NCBI GenBank assembly: GCA_012744475.1 | Contig: JAAYBV010000051.1 | Coordinates: 62,001-126,000, forward strand | Reading direction: 5' to 3' | Source of the DNA: Phycisphaerae bacterium | GTDB lineage: Bacteria; Planctomycetota; Phycisphaerae; Sedimentisphaerales; Anaerobacaceae | DNA length: 64,000 bases | In this document: positions 9,706 through 19,957 of the stretch, one piece after another | Numbering within the stretch: the first letter of the stretch is position 1 | Layout of the letters: each line of letters opens with the position of its first letter | Notes under the pieces: model-generated | What the model was told of the DNA's origin: nothing | The model's database searches: none | The model's input: the letters and a program-made list of their open reading frames with translations, nothing else | Translations under genes and position numbers: made by a program

Positions 9706-11508
9706 ATGAAGAAGGTGTTGACGATATCGTTTCTTGTCTGTGCCATGCTTTTGTCCGGATGTGAGGTTTCGGACAGCGCACAGAGCAGCGGTCAGACCCG
9801 ACCCGCCGTGGCCCGATCGGGCCGCAGCTACTTCTGGGACAAAGACCTCAGACCCACGCTGGCCGTGCCGCCCAGAAGAGAGGCCCAGCCGATCGAAGTC
9901 CAGGAGGTTGACGCGCAGCTTGCCTCGCAGCAGGAAGCAACGGGTGGCCTCTACATCGAACCGGAAACCCCGGCAGAAACGCCCGAACCCGAGGCCAAAG
10001 TCGTCACCGCCTCCGTGGAAGACCTCAAGCCGGTAACCACGCCGGTTGCCGCCCCGGCAACGTCCTACAGCGAAAAAGTCGCGATCGGACCCGACCTCGT
10101 GGCTGTCGATGAGAACGGCGCCAACGCGCTGTCGATGACCTACCCGCGAGTGGACTACGGCATCATCCAGGTCGACAAGACCATGCCGCAGGAGGTACGT
10201 CTGAACGCACCATTCGCCTACCTCATCAAAGTCACGAACCTCACGGACATGATGCTGACCGATGTGGCCATCACGGAGACGCTTTCCAAGGAATTCGAAT
10301 TCAAGGGTTCCGAACCTACCGCTCAGAGTGAGAACAACAAGCTGGTCTGGGAGATCGATTCGCTCGGTCCCAAAGCCAGCAAGAGCATCCGCATCACCGG
10401 CATGGCCACCGGGCCGAATCCGCTGGAACACTGCACCGCCATCACTCATACGATTCGCGACTGCGCCATGGTCAAGGTGGTGGAGCCGACGCTGGAACTC
10501 CAACGATCCGCTCCGAGCGAGGCGGTCCTGTGTGAGCCGATTCCGGTCGATTACGTCGTGACCAACACGGGAACCGGCGCCGCCCAGAACGTGCAGATCG
10601 TCGACACGCTGCCCGTCGGGCTGCAAACCACCGACGGCAAGGGCAAGGTGGTCCTGGACGCCGGGACTCTCATCGCCGGTGAATCGCGACGGTTCTCGAT
10701 CAAGCTGCGCGCCACCAAGACGGGCGCCTACGTCAGTAGGGCCATTGCCACCTCCGCTTCGGGCCTGAGGGCCGAGTCGGAATCGACGATGACCAGCGTT
10801 CGCCAGCCGATCCTGAGCATCACAAAGTCCGGGCCGCAGCGCCAGTACCTCGGCCGCGCGGTGACCTACGAGATCACGGTCCTGAACAAGGGCGATGGCC
10901 CGGCTCGCGATACGATGGTCGAAGACCTGATTCCGCCGGGAGTCAGTTCCATCGAGGCGACCGCCGGCGCACAGACGGCCGGCTCCAAGCTGGTCTGGGA
11001 ACTCGGCACGCTCGAGCCGAACGCCTCCAAGTCGGTTCGCGTCTCGTACACCCCGATGAAAGAAGGCGAAGTGATGGCAACCGCCACCGCGACCGCTTAC
11101 TGCACCGAGACGGTCACCGACTCGGCCAAGACGTCGATCACCGGCATCCCGGCCTCGCGTCTGCAGGTCATCGATCTGGAAGACCCGGTGGAAGTCTCGC
11201 ACACCACGACGTACCTGATTACGGTCGTCAACGAGGGCTCGGCCGCCGATTCGAACGTCCGCATCGTCTGCACGCTGGACGACAAGGTCCAGTACGTCTC
11301 CTCGGCTGGCGCAACCGCCGGATCGCTCATGGGCAAGACGGTCAACTTCGCACCGTTGCGAACCCTCGAACCCAAGGCCAAGGCCACCTGGCGCGTCGTC
11401 GTCCGCGGCGCCCGCGCCGGCGATGTGCGGTTCAAGGTGAGCATGCACACGGATCAGTTGGCCCTGCCGATCGAGCACACGGAGGCCACGCACATCTACG
11501 AGCAGTAA
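9706..11508 (+). CDS. DUF11/CARDB-like repeat lipoprotein
   Basis: Lipobox MKKVLTISFLVCAMLLSGC; repeated VTNTGTGAAQNVQIVDTLPVGLQ type DUF11 units; aaaggag SD. Confidence 0.85.
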   Translation: MKKVLTISFLVCAMLLSGCEVSDSAQSSGQTRPAVARSGRSYFWDKDLRPTLAVPPRREAQPIEVQEVDAQLASQQEATGGLYIEPETPAETPEPEAKVVTASVEDLKPVTTPVAAPATSYSEKVAIGPDLVAVDENGANALSMTYPRVDYGIIQVDKTMPQEVRLNAPFAYLIKVTNLTDMMLTDVAITETLSKEFEFKGSEPTAQSENNKLVWEIDSLGPKASKSIRITGMATGPNPLEHCTAITHTIRDCAMVKVVEPTLELQRSAPSEAVLCEPIPVDYVVTNTGTGAAQNVQIVDTLPVGLQTTDGKGKVVLDAGTLIAGESRRFSIKLRATKTGAYVSRAIATSASGLRAESESTMTSVRQPILSITKSGPQRQYLGRAVTYEITVLNKGDGPARDTMVEDLIPPGVSSIEATAGAQTAGSKLVWELGTLEPNASKSVRVSYTPMKEGEVMATATATAYCTETVTDSAKTSITGIPASRLQVIDLEDPVEVSHTTTYLITVVNEGSAADSNVRIVCTLDDKVQYVSSAGATAGSLMGKTVNFAPLRTLEPKAKATWRVVVRGARAGDVRFKVSMHTDQLALPIEHTEATHIYEQ

Positions 11509-11541
11509 GTTCGAGCAGAATGCTCCATCCAGGTGATTCAG

Positions 11542-11577
11542 GCCGCGGCGTCGATCAGGCGCCGCGGCTTTCTTTTT
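11542..11577 (+). terminator. Rho-independent terminator
   Basis: gccgcggcg-tcgatcagg-cgccgcggc stem followed by tttcttttt, directly after the DUF11 gene. Confidence 0.85.
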
Positions 11578-11822
11578 GGGGGCGTCGAGGCCCAATTCCC
11601 CTCTCGACGACACCCCGTTGCGACCCAGGCGAAAGCAGCAGAGGCCGCAAGGCGGAACCTGCCGACTGCTTCCCCCTGCCCAGGCCGGGAAATTGTGTTG
11701 CACGGGGCCGACAAACCGCTATACTGGCGCAGAAATCCAGGGTGCTATCCAGATCCCCGTCAGGGGACTTTTTGTAGGGGCCTTCCGGGGAATCATCGCG
11801 GGTTTCCAGAAAGGACAAGGTC

Positions 11823-12296
11823 ATGGCCGAGAAAGACGCCGATGTGCAGAAGATACGAGATCTGATCAAGATAATGAAGGAGAACGATCTTGTGAAGATC
11901 GATATCCAGCACGGCGACGACCGGATCTCCCTGCGGCGAGCCGAACCGCCGCACCCCGGGCCGGTAGGCAATCCCATCATCGCCTCGCTTCCCGGCCTCA
12001 TGGCCCCCGTCGGGGCGCCCGACGCGGCGCCGGCCGCAACGGCGGTTCGAGACGACCTGCTCGAAATCAAGTCCCCCATCGTCGGCACCTTCTACGAGGC
12101 CCCCAGTCCGGATTCCGATCCGTACGTCGAGATCGGCGCTCACGTCGACGCCCAGACGGTGGTCTGTATCGTCGAAGCGATGAAAGTGATGAACGAGATC
12201 AAGGCCGAGATCAGCGGCACGATTGTGGAAAAGCGAGTGGCCAACGGACAGGCCGTGGAGTATGGGCAGGTCCTCTTCAAGGTCAAGCCGGAATAA
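11823..12296 (+). CDS. accB: acetyl-CoA carboxylase biotin carboxyl carrier protein
   Basis: [42 protein letters not shown] biotinylation motif. Confidence 0.95.
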   Translation: MAEKDADVQKIRDLIKIMKENDLVKIDIQHGDDRISLRRAEPPHPGPVGNPIIASLPGLMAPVGAPDAAPAATAVRDDLLEIKSPIVGTFYEAPSPDSDPYVEIGAHVDAQTVVCIVEAMKVMNEIKAEISGTIVEKRVANGQAVEYGQVLFKVKPE

Positions 12297-12369
12297 CGCG
12301 TGAGCCGGCGCGGCGTGGTGTCCCGCCGGACCACCACGAGGACGCCGTTGAGGAAGAGAGTAGCCGCCA

Positions 12370-13707
12370 ATGCTGTCACGAGTCCTTATCGCCAACCGAG
12401 GTGAAATCGCGCTTCGCGTCATCCGGGCCTGCCACGAGATGGGCATCGAAACCGTCGCCGTCTATTCCGAGGCCGACCGAAACGCCTCGTACCTGCGGCT
12501 GGCGAATGAATCGGTGTGTATCGGACCGCCCGACTGCAACCAGAGCTATCTGAACATTCCGCGCATCATCAGCGCCGCCGAGATCACCAACGTCGACGCG
12601 ATCCATCCCGGATACGGGTTCCTCGCCGAGAACGCCAACTTCGCTCAGATTTGCAGCGATTGCGGCATCACCTTCATCGGGCCTCCGGTCGAGGCGATGC
12701 GGCTGTTGGGCGACAAAGTCGAAGCCCGCAAGCTCGCACGCCGGGCCAAGGTCCCGGTCGTTCCCGGCTCCGAGGGCGTCATCGAGGACGAGAAAGAGGC
12801 GCTGCGACTGGCCAACGAGATCGGCTATCCGATCATCATCAAGGCCGTGGCCGGCGGCGGTGGCCGCGGCATGCGCGTCGTCCACAACGACATCAGTCTG
12901 CGCGCCGCGATGGCCTCCGCCAAGGCCGAAGCGGAGGCCGCCTTCGGTGAGGGCAGCGTCTACATGGAGAAGTTCATCGTCGAGCCGCGACACGTGGAGG
13001 TCCAGGTCATGGCCGACCGGGAGGGCAACGCCGTTCACTTTTTCGAGCGGGACTGCTCCATCCAGCGGCGCCACCAGAAGATGATCGAGGAATCGCCCTG
13101 CCCGGTGCTGGAAGAGCGACAGCGCGAGCGTCTGGCGGAGGCTGCCATCCGTCTGATCAAGGAAGCCCGTTACGTCAACGCCGCCACCGTCGAGTTCCTC
13201 CTGGACAAAGAGGGGAACTTCTACTTCATCGAGGTCAACACCCGCATCCAGGTCGAGCACCCGGTCAGCGAGATGGTCACCGGCCAGGACCTGATCAAAT
13301 GGCAGCTCCGCATCGCCGGAGGCGAACCGATCACGCTGCGTCAGACCGACATCAAGCACCACGGCGTGGCCCTCGAATGCCGGATCAACGCCGAAGACCC
13401 GTCCAACAACTTCTCGCCTTCACCGGGAACGATCTCCAGATACATCGCTCCCGGCGGGCTGGGCATCCGCATCGATACGCACGTCCACCAGGGCTGGACG
13501 ATCACGCCGAACTACGACTCGCTCATCGCCAAGATCATCGTCCATCAGGAAACGCGAGCCGAGGCGATTGCGACGATGCGACGCGCCTTGCAGGAATTCG
13601 TCATCGAGCCTGTCAAGACCACGATTCCCGCCTGCCTGGCGATCCTGTCGCACAACCTGTTCGTCAAAGGCAAGACCGATACGGGATTCGTCGAGCGCAC
13701 CTTCTAA
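12370..13707 (+). CDS. accC: acetyl-CoA carboxylase biotin carboxylase subunit
   Basis: [74 protein letters not shown]. Confidence 0.96.
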   Translation: MLSRVLIANRGEIALRVIRACHEMGIETVAVYSEADRNASYLRLANESVCIGPPDCNQSYLNIPRIISAAEITNVDAIHPGYGFLAENANFAQICSDCGITFIGPPVEAMRLLGDKVEARKLARRAKVPVVPGSEGVIEDEKEALRLANEIGYPIIIKAVAGGGGRGMRVVHNDISLRAAMASAKAEAEAAFGEGSVYMEKFIVEPRHVEVQVMADREGNAVHFFERDCSIQRRHQKMIEESPCPVLEERQRERLAEAAIRLIKEARYVNAATVEFLLDKEGNFYFIEVNTRIQVEHPVSEMVTGQDLIKWQLRIAGGEPITLRQTDIKHHGVALECRINAEDPSNNFSPSPGTISRYIAPGGLGIRIDTHVHQGWTITPNYDSLIAKIIVHQETRAEAIATMRRALQEFVIEPVKTTIPACLAILSHNLFVKGKTDTGFVERTF

Positions 13708-13743
13708 CCGAACGGCGACCGATCGCCACTTCCGCCTCATGGC

Positions 13744-15033
13744 CTATCGTTCGAGGGCCACCAGGTCTTCGTAGCTCTCCCGCCTGCGGATCACCCGGAA
13801 GGCATCCGCGTCGACAAGGACCTCGGCGGCGCGACGCCGCGCGTTGTAGTTGCTGCTCATGGTGAACCCATAGGCGCCGGCGGTGAAGACCGCCATCAGG
13901 TCGCCACGCTCGACGTGCGGGATCGGCCGGTCCTTTGCCAGGAAGTCGGCCCCCTCGCAGATGGGCCCGACGACGTCCACCGTCTCGCTGCCTTCGATGT
14001 GCAGCTCCTTGCTTCGAACCGCCGGCTCGAACCGCGGCTCCACGCGGACCGGCCAGATGAAATGGAACGCGTCGTACAGGGACGGGCGGATGAGGTCGTT
14101 CATCGCCGCATCGATGATGACGAACCGCTTGCTTCCGCCCTGCTTGGTGTAGAGCACGCGCGTCACGAGAATCCCCGTGTTGGCGCAGATGCTCTTGCCC
14201 GGTTCCAGGATCAGCTTGAGGTCCCGGCCCCGGAGTAGCGGCACAATTCCGGCGGCATATTCCGCCGCCGAGGGCACCGTATCCGTCTCATAATCGGCGC
14301 CGTAGCCTCCGCCGAGGTCCAGCGCCTCGACGCGGTGCCCCTTCTCGCGAAGTCGATCGACCAGAACGAGCGCCTTCTCGACCGCCTCCACATAGGGATC
14401 GATGGTCTTGCCGCCCGTGCCCAGATGGACGTGCAACGCGCACAGATCGACGGAGGGGTTGTCCGCGTACGCATCGAAGACGGCAACCGCCCGTTCGATA
14501 TCGACGCCGAATTTCGTCTCTTTCTTGCCCGTCGTCAGGAAGACATGGGTCTTGTAGTCCACGTCGGGATTCACGCGCAGGGCCGCCTTGGGTTTGGCGC
14601 GGCCGGACGCGACATGCGCCTTAGCCAGGCGAATCAGGTTCGTCAGCTCCTCTTCCGACTCGATGTTGAAGTATCCGATCCCGGCGTCGAGAGCTTCAAC
14701 GATCTCGCGATCCGTCTTGCCGACGCCCGCATAGACCACCTTCGAAGGGTCCGCCCCCGCCTGGAGCACCCGATATAGCTCACCGCCGCTGACGATGTCG
14801 AAGCCGCTGCCCTCGGCAGCCATCAGCTTCAGGATGCTCACGTTGCCGCACGCCTTGACCGAAAAGCACACCGTGGTCTCCAGCGTCTGGTAAGCGGCGT
14901 GCACCTTGCGCAGATGGTCCTGCAACGTGGCCTTGCTGTACACGTATACGGGCGTGCCCACCTCCGACGCGATGCGTTCGACCTCCACCTCTTCGGCGAG
15001 CAACCGGCCCGCTCGGTAATTGAAAAAGTCCAT
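13744..15033 (-). CDS. lysA: diaminopimelate decarboxylase
   Basis: CFSVKACGNVSILK, HVHLGTGGKTIDPY, EPGKSICANTGILVTRV, GPICEGADFLAKDR, AYGFTMSSNYNARRRAAEVLV. Confidence 0.93.
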   Translation of the reverse strand: MDFFNYRAGRLLAEEVEVERIASEVGTPVYVYSKATLQDHLRKVHAAYQTLETTVCFSVKACGNVSILKLMAAEGSGFDIVSGGELYRVLQAGADPSKVVYAGVGKTDREIVEALDAGIGYFNIESEEELTNLIRLAKAHVASGRAKPKAALRVNPDVDYKTHVFLTTGKKETKFGVDIERAVAVFDAYADNPSVDLCALHVHLGTGGKTIDPYVEAVEKALVLVDRLREKGHRVEALDLGGGYGADYETDTVPSAAEYAAGIVPLLRGRDLKLILEPGKSICANTGILVTRVLYTKQGGSKRFVIIDAAMNDLIRPSLYDAFHFIWPVRVEPRFEPAVRSKELHIEGSETVDVVGPICEGADFLAKDRPIPHVERGDLMAVFTAGAYGFTMSSNYNARRRAAEVLVDADAFRVIRRRESYEDLVALER

Positions 15034-15202
15034 CGACCGGGTTTCTCCTCAAGCAGTTTCCATATCCGACGGCACTCGCGTTGACGGCCGTGCCGCGATG
15101 ACAGTATAGGAGAAACCGGCCGAATTGCAAGGAAGCGAAGAGCGACGCATCGCCACGACCCACGTCGCCGGCGCCTTCCGCATGCGGACACCCCCAAAAA
15201 GA

Positions 15203-15240
15203 ATGGAAGACTCCCCTGATCCAGGAGAGTCTTCCATTTT
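15203..15240 (-). terminator. hairpin terminator, best read on the minus strand
   Basis: atggaagactcccctg...ccaggagagtcttccat near-perfect inverted repeat; minus strand continues ttcttttt. Confidence 0.7.
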
Positions 15241-15361
15241 CCAAAAGCCTGCCACGTTCCAAACGAATCTTGTTGGTCTCACCCTTTCAGGTGCCGCCCA
15301 GATGGAACCGCCCGAGACCAAAAAGCGGTCGGGCCGACAGGCTCCAGGCGAAGTGCTGGTG

Positions 15362-15475
15362 TTACTTTTTCTTCTTGGCCACTTTCTTCTTGGTGGCCTT
15401 CTTCTTCGTCGCCTTCTTCGCGGCCTTCTTGGTCTTCTTGGCGACTTTCTTCTTTGCTGCTTTCTTCTTGGCCAT
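15362..15475 (-). CDS. 37-aa lysine/alanine-rich histone H1-tail-like peptide (absent from ORF track)
   Basis: Manual translation: MAKKKAAKKKVAKKTKKAAKKATKKKATKKKVAKKKK*; SD aaggagaaaag upstream; terminator downstream at 15203-15240. Confidence 0.8.
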   Translation of the reverse strand: MAKKKAAKKKVAKKTKKAAKKATKKKATKKKVAKKKK

Positions 15476-15972
15476 TACTTTTCTCCTTCAAGCTGACCAC
15501 AAACAATGCTTTCTGTATTCACTTTACTCGATAACACGATGTTCGCATCATCACGGAAAATAATAATAGCATCTGTTACGCTTTGTATCGTCCATTTATT
15601 CCGAAATACTTCATAAAAATTTTTCACGCACGCGATTCCGTTCGACGCGCGACGCGCGACGCACGCCCCATGCGAACTCGTTCACGACGCCCCAAGACGC
15701 ATGCGCGCGACGTCACGACGTGGGATCGGTCTATGCGTGACACACGTGGTGCAAACCGCCTGTTCGCACGCATCCAATCGCATCTATCGTCCTTCTGCGT
15801 ACGTCACTGCCTTGCGCAGAAGACGCTGTCGCACGGCAACACCGTGTCAGGACATACCCCTTGACTTTCACGCTCGAACCGTGTCTTCTACATCGATGTT
15901 GAGATCAGATTTTTCTTGCGCGTCGCCGTCTGATTCGATGGAAAGATCGCACAACTTCATTGTTAATTGTTC

Positions 15973-16596
15973 ATGGCAAGACAGAAGATCGCATTGTTTG
16001 GTGGCACATTCGATCCGATTCATCTCGGTCACACACAGGTGGCCGAGGCGGCGGCCGAGCAGATCGAAGCGGAGGAAGTTGTCTTCATTCCTGCGAAGTG
16101 TTCGCCGTTGAAAGGGTTTTTTCCTCGCGCGTCCGACGACGATCGACTGCGCATGATCGAGCTGGCCATTCAGGGCGGCAAGGGGTTCTCGGCAAGCGAC
16201 TGCGAGCTGCGCCGAGCGGCCCCGAGCTACACCATCGACACCGTCAAGCGATTTCAGCAGGAGTACGGCGAGGAAACGTCGATCTACTGGCTGCTCGGCG
16301 CCGACAGCGTGAACGACCTAGTCTTGTGGCATCGCATCGACGAGCTGATCGACGCATGCCATCTGGCGGTCATGGTGCGAGGGGGCTATGAGGCGCCGTC
16401 GTTTGGAAAGCATCTGGCGGCGCTGGGGCCGGATCGCGTCGAAAAGCTCCGCCGCGATGTGATCCGGACGCCGTCCATTCCCATCAGCAGCACAGAGATC
16501 CGCGAGCGTCTGGCCGCCGGCAGAGACGTCCGCCGCATGCTTTGCCCCGAGGTTTGGCGCTACATCTGCGAACGCGGGCTCTACAAACGCGACTGA
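15973..16596 (+). CDS. nadD: nicotinate-nucleotide adenylyltransferase
   Basis: IALFGGTFDPIHLGHTQVAE, DTVKRFQQEYGEETSIYWLLGADSVNDLVLWHRIDELI, ISSTEIRERLAAGRDVRRMLCPEVWRYI. Confidence 0.93.
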   Translation: MARQKIALFGGTFDPIHLGHTQVAEAAAEQIEAEEVVFIPAKCSPLKGFFPRASDDDRLRMIELAIQGGKGFSASDCELRRAAPSYTIDTVKRFQQEYGEETSIYWLLGADSVNDLVLWHRIDELIDACHLAVMVRGGYEAPSFGKHLAALGPDRVEKLRRDVIRTPSIPISSTEIRERLAAGRDVRRMLCPEVWRYICERGLYKRD

Positions 16597-17246
16597 CGCA
16601 CCTGCGCGCCGAGCCAGTCGTACCAGTTCTGCATCCCCTCGCCGCTCTTGGCGCAGACGGGGAAGATTTCGATGCTCTTGTTGAGCCGCCGCGCATCGGC
16701 CTTCACCCGGTCGAGGTCAAACTCGACAAGCGCGCCGCGCAGCAGATCGATCTTGTTGACGAGAAGCGCCCTGCTCTTGGCGAAGATGCCGGGATATTTT
16801 ACGGGTTTGTCGTCGCCTTCGGCCACGGAGAGCACGACAATTTTCCCAGTTTCACCCAACTCGAACGCCGCCGGGCAAACCAGATTGCCGACATTCTCAA
16901 TGACGATCGCATCGAGAGCGTCGAGAGGCAGCCTGCCAAGCGCCTCATACACCTGCCGGGCCGAAAGGTGACAGGCGCCTTCCGTGTTGATCTGAATCGC
17001 CGGCGCCTGCGTCGCGCGGATGCGCTGGGCATCGATGTCGGTCTGAAGGTCGCCCTCGATCACGCCGATCCGGAGCTGTCCCTTCAGATCGCTGATCGTG
17101 CGTACGAGGATCGTCGTCTTGCCCGAGCCTGGAGAAGAGATCATGTTCAGGCACAACTGCTTGCGCTGCGCCAGGAGCTCAATGTTCTTCATCGCGTATT
17201 GCTCGTTGGCGCCGAGGATGCGTGAGCCGACATTGACCTTTTCCAT
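16581..17246 (-). CDS. hypB: hydrogenase nickel incorporation GTPase HypB
   Basis: MISSPGSGKTTIL P-loop, GVIEGDLQTDIDAQRI, CHLSA, VIENVGNLVCPAAF, LLVNKIDLL. Confidence 0.93.
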   Translation of the reverse strand: MEKVNVGSRILGANEQYAMKNIELLAQRKQLCLNMISSPGSGKTTILVRTISDLKGQLRIGVIEGDLQTDIDAQRIRATQAPAIQINTEGACHLSARQVYEALGRLPLDALDAIVIENVGNLVCPAAFELGETGKIVVLSVAEGDDKPVKYPGIFAKSRALLVNKIDLLRGALVEFDLDRVKADARRLNKSIEIFPVCAKSGEGMQNWYDWLGAQVRQSRL

Positions 17247-17249
17247 CGC

Positions 17250-17594
17250 TTACTCCTTCTCGAATTCGATCTCATCCAACACCAGAGGGGCGTCGGGAAG
17301 CAATTCAAAATCGGTGCCGGCGCATCGCGGACACCGCGCGTCCGACAGCGTTACGATATATGTTCCACCGCACGTTCTGCACTTGGCCTGCAATGGTTTG
17401 TGCTCGATCTCCAGGGTCATCCCTTCGCAGACGGTGCCCTCAGCGATGGCCTCGAATGCGAAGCGAACAACCTCGTCGTTGACCGCATTGAGCGTGCCGC
17501 AGCTCATCCTGGCGCGAATCGGTCTGCCGCCCTGCTTCTCCGCTTCGCAGAGGATCGCCTCGATCAATCCCTGGGCCACTGCCGCCTCGTGCAT
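17250..17594 (-). CDS. hypA: hydrogenase maturation nickel metallochaperone HypA
   Basis: MHEAAVAQGLIEAI N-terminus, two zinc Cys pairs (CRTCGG and CPRCAG). Confidence 0.9.
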   Translation of the reverse strand: MHEAAVAQGLIEAILCEAEKQGGRPIRARMSCGTLNAVNDEVVRFAFEAIAEGTVCEGMTLEIEHKPLQAKCRTCGGTYIVTLSDARCPRCAGTDFELLPDAPLVLDEIEFEKE

Positions 17595-18613
17595 CAGCAG
17601 ATCCTCGGCAATTCGCGTCCGTAGGGCATCTGCACGATCCGCCGGCCGCCGATCTTCGTGCGCAGCTCGACGAGCGGCACACCCTGCGAGGCGACTACCT
17701 CGCCGATCAGAGCAGCGTCGCGACCCAACGGATGGCTTCGACACAGCTCCAGGCACGCATCCGCCGTCTCGGGCGATACGACCGCGACGAACTTGCCCTC
17801 GTTGGCGATGTTCAGGACGTCAAAGCCAAGCATGTCGGCGGCCGCCTGCACCGACGGTCTGACGGGAATGTTCGCATCGCGAATCTCGATGGCCAGGCCG
17901 GCGCCTTCGACGATCTCGTTCAGCACCGCCGCCAGCCCACCGCGCGTCGCATCCCGCATGAACTTGACGCCGGTCCTCTCGAACAACATACATGTCAGGT
18001 CCGCCAGCGCGGCGCAGTCGCTGACGAGCCGGGACTCGAACTCAATCCCCTCTCTCTGCGAGATGATCGTCATGCCGTGATCGCCGATCGTACCGTTGAG
18101 CAGGACCTTGTCGCCGACCTTGATGCGATCCAAGCCGGGATTGACGCCGGGCAATCGGACGCCCACGCCGGCGGTGTTGATGAACAGCCCATCGGCCGAA
18201 CCGCGCTCGACGGTCTTGGTGTCGCCGGTGACGACGGAAACGTTGTTCTCTCGAGCCGTCCGGCCGATGCTCTGGAGGATTCTCTCCAAGAGCGGCTTCT
18301 CGAAACCCTCTTCGATGATCAGCGACAGCGTCAGTGCCACCGGCCTCGACCCGGCCACCGCCAGATCATTGATCGTGCCGCAGACCGCCAGCTTGCCGAT
18401 GTCTCCACCGTGGAAGAACAGCGGCTTGACCACATAGCTGTCGGTCGTCAGGCAGATGGAGGTCGATCCCAACTCCAGGCGAGCGGAATCACCGAGCGGC
18501 GAGAGCGCCTCGTTCCTAAGGTGCGGCAGAACAAGCTCGCGAATGAGTTGACTGGTCAGTTGCCCCCCGCCGCCGTGGGCGAGCAGGATGCGCTCCGGTT
18601 CATGCTGTGCCAT
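17594..18613 (-). CDS. hypE: hydrogenase expression/formation protein HypE
   Basis: LLAHGGGGQLTSQLI, TTDSYVVKPLFFHGGDIGKLAVCGTINDLAVAGSRP, C-terminal YGRELPRIC. Confidence 0.95.
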   Translation of the reverse strand: MAQHEPERILLAHGGGGQLTSQLIRELVLPHLRNEALSPLGDSARLELGSTSICLTTDSYVVKPLFFHGGDIGKLAVCGTINDLAVAGSRPVALTLSLIIEEGFEKPLLERILQSIGRTARENNVSVVTGDTKTVERGSADGLFINTAGVGVRLPGVNPGLDRIKVGDKVLLNGTIGDHGMTIISQREGIEFESRLVSDCAALADLTCMLFERTGVKFMRDATRGGLAAVLNEIVEGAGLAIEIRDANIPVRPSVQAAADMLGFDVLNIANEGKFVAVVSPETADACLELCRSHPLGRDAALIGEVVASQGVPLVELRTKIGGRRIVQMPYGRELPRIC

Positions 18614-18621
18614 CGCTCACC

Positions 18622-19692
18622 CTAACTCCTTCGTCCGTATTTGTACCACGCGGCGCAGGTGCCTTCGGAACTGACCATGCACGGTCCGATCGGCTTGGCC
18701 GGCGTGCAGCGCGTGGCGAACAGCGCGCACTGCGGCGGCTCGATGAGTCCGCAGAGGACTTCGCCGCATCGACATCCGCTCAGGTCCTCGCCGGGCTCAT
18801 CACTCAGGCCGAATCGTGCGAAGGCATCGAACCGCCTGTATTGCTCTTTCAGCACGAGCGTGCTCTTCTCTATTTTCCCAAGACCGCGCCAGTAACCGTC
18901 GGCCGCCTCGAAACACTCTGCGATGATTCGCTGCGCGGCGACGTTGCCCTGCTCGGTGACGACTGCGTTGTAGATCGACTTGAGTTCCGCCTTCTCATTG
19001 GAGAGCTGCCGGCAGATCTCCGCAAGGGCTTCGATAATTTGCAGCGGCTCGAAACCGGCAACGACGCAAGGCCGGCCGAAATCGCTGACGATCTCCGCGA
19101 ACGCGCTGGCTCCGATGATGACGCTGACGTGCCCCGGACAAAGAAACGCGTCGACGCGGTCGTTCATCCCGCCCAGCAGCGCACGCATCGCCGGCAAGAT
19201 CAGCTTGTGACCGCTGAGGATGCAGAAGTTCTTGATCCCCTCCCGGGCCGCTTCCTTGACGACCACCGCAGAAGCGGGCGCAGTCGTCTCGAACCCGACC
19301 GCGATGAACACCACGGTCTTGTCGGCGTTGTCGCGGGCCAGTTGCAGCGCGTCTTCGCTGCTGAGCACGACCCGGACGTCGGCCTTCGCGGCGCAGGTCT
19401 CCAGCGATCCGTCCTTGCCCGGCACGCGGATCATGTCGCCATAGGTGGCGATGATGCAGTCGTCGCGTTGGGCCAACTCAAGGACCGCGTCGATGTAGCC
19501 CTGGTCGGTCACGCAGACAGGGCACCCCGGCCCCGACAGGAGCTTGAGCCCCTCCGGCAGCGTGGACCGGATGCCGCTGCGGAAGATCGCGACCGTGTGG
19601 GTCCCGCAGACTTCCATGACGGTGATCGGCCGGCCCAGCGTCCGACACGCGTGGTCGATCTGCTGTTGCGCTTTGGCGATCCTGTCGAGCAT
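18622..19692 (-). CDS. hypD: hydrogenase formation protein HypD
   Basis: VMEVCGTHTVAIFRSGIRSTLPEGLKLLSGPGCPVCVT, VAVGFETTAPASAV, CPGHVSVIIG. Confidence 0.95.
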   Translation of the reverse strand: MLDRIAKAQQQIDHACRTLGRPITVMEVCGTHTVAIFRSGIRSTLPEGLKLLSGPGCPVCVTDQGYIDAVLELAQRDDCIIATYGDMIRVPGKDGSLETCAAKADVRVVLSSEDALQLARDNADKTVVFIAVGFETTAPASAVVVKEAAREGIKNFCILSGHKLILPAMRALLGGMNDRVDAFLCPGHVSVIIGASAFAEIVSDFGRPCVVAGFEPLQIIEALAEICRQLSNEKAELKSIYNAVVTEQGNVAAQRIIAECFEAADGYWRGLGKIEKSTLVLKEQYRRFDAFARFGLSDEPGEDLSGCRCGEVLCGLIEPPQCALFATRCTPAKPIGPCMVSSEGTCAAWYKYGRRS

Positions 19693-19698
19693 ATGGCC

Positions 19699-19941
19699 TT
19701 ATCCCGAGATCCGGTTCTGCGTCTTCTCGAAGTCCTCGATCTCGGCGAACAGCTCCCACGTCTTCCTGGCTTCTTCCTCATCGACCCGCGCGATGGCAAA
19801 GCCCGCGTGAACCAGCACGACGTCGCCGAGCTTCGCGCCGGGCAGGAGCGTTGTCTTGGCCTTGAAGCGATTGCCCATCGCATCGACCATCGCACGATCG
19901 TTTTCTAATTCCACAATTCTCGCCGGTATGGCTAAGCACAT
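19699..19941 (-). CDS. hypC: HypC/HybG/HupF family hydrogenase chaperone
   Basis: MCLAIPARIVELE start and LGDVVLVHAGFAIARVDEEEA. Confidence 0.93.
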   Translation of the reverse strand: MCLAIPARIVELENDRAMVDAMGNRFKAKTTLLPGAKLGDVVLVHAGFAIARVDEEEARKTWELFAEIEDFEKTQNRISG

Positions 19942-19957
19942 ACTGATCTGTACCTTC

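Noticed and set aside
15279-15506. 75-aa Glu/Gln-rich ORF in the track on the minus strand
   Set aside because: Out-of-frame shadow of the real 37-aa Lys-rich gene at 15362-15475, which has the SD.
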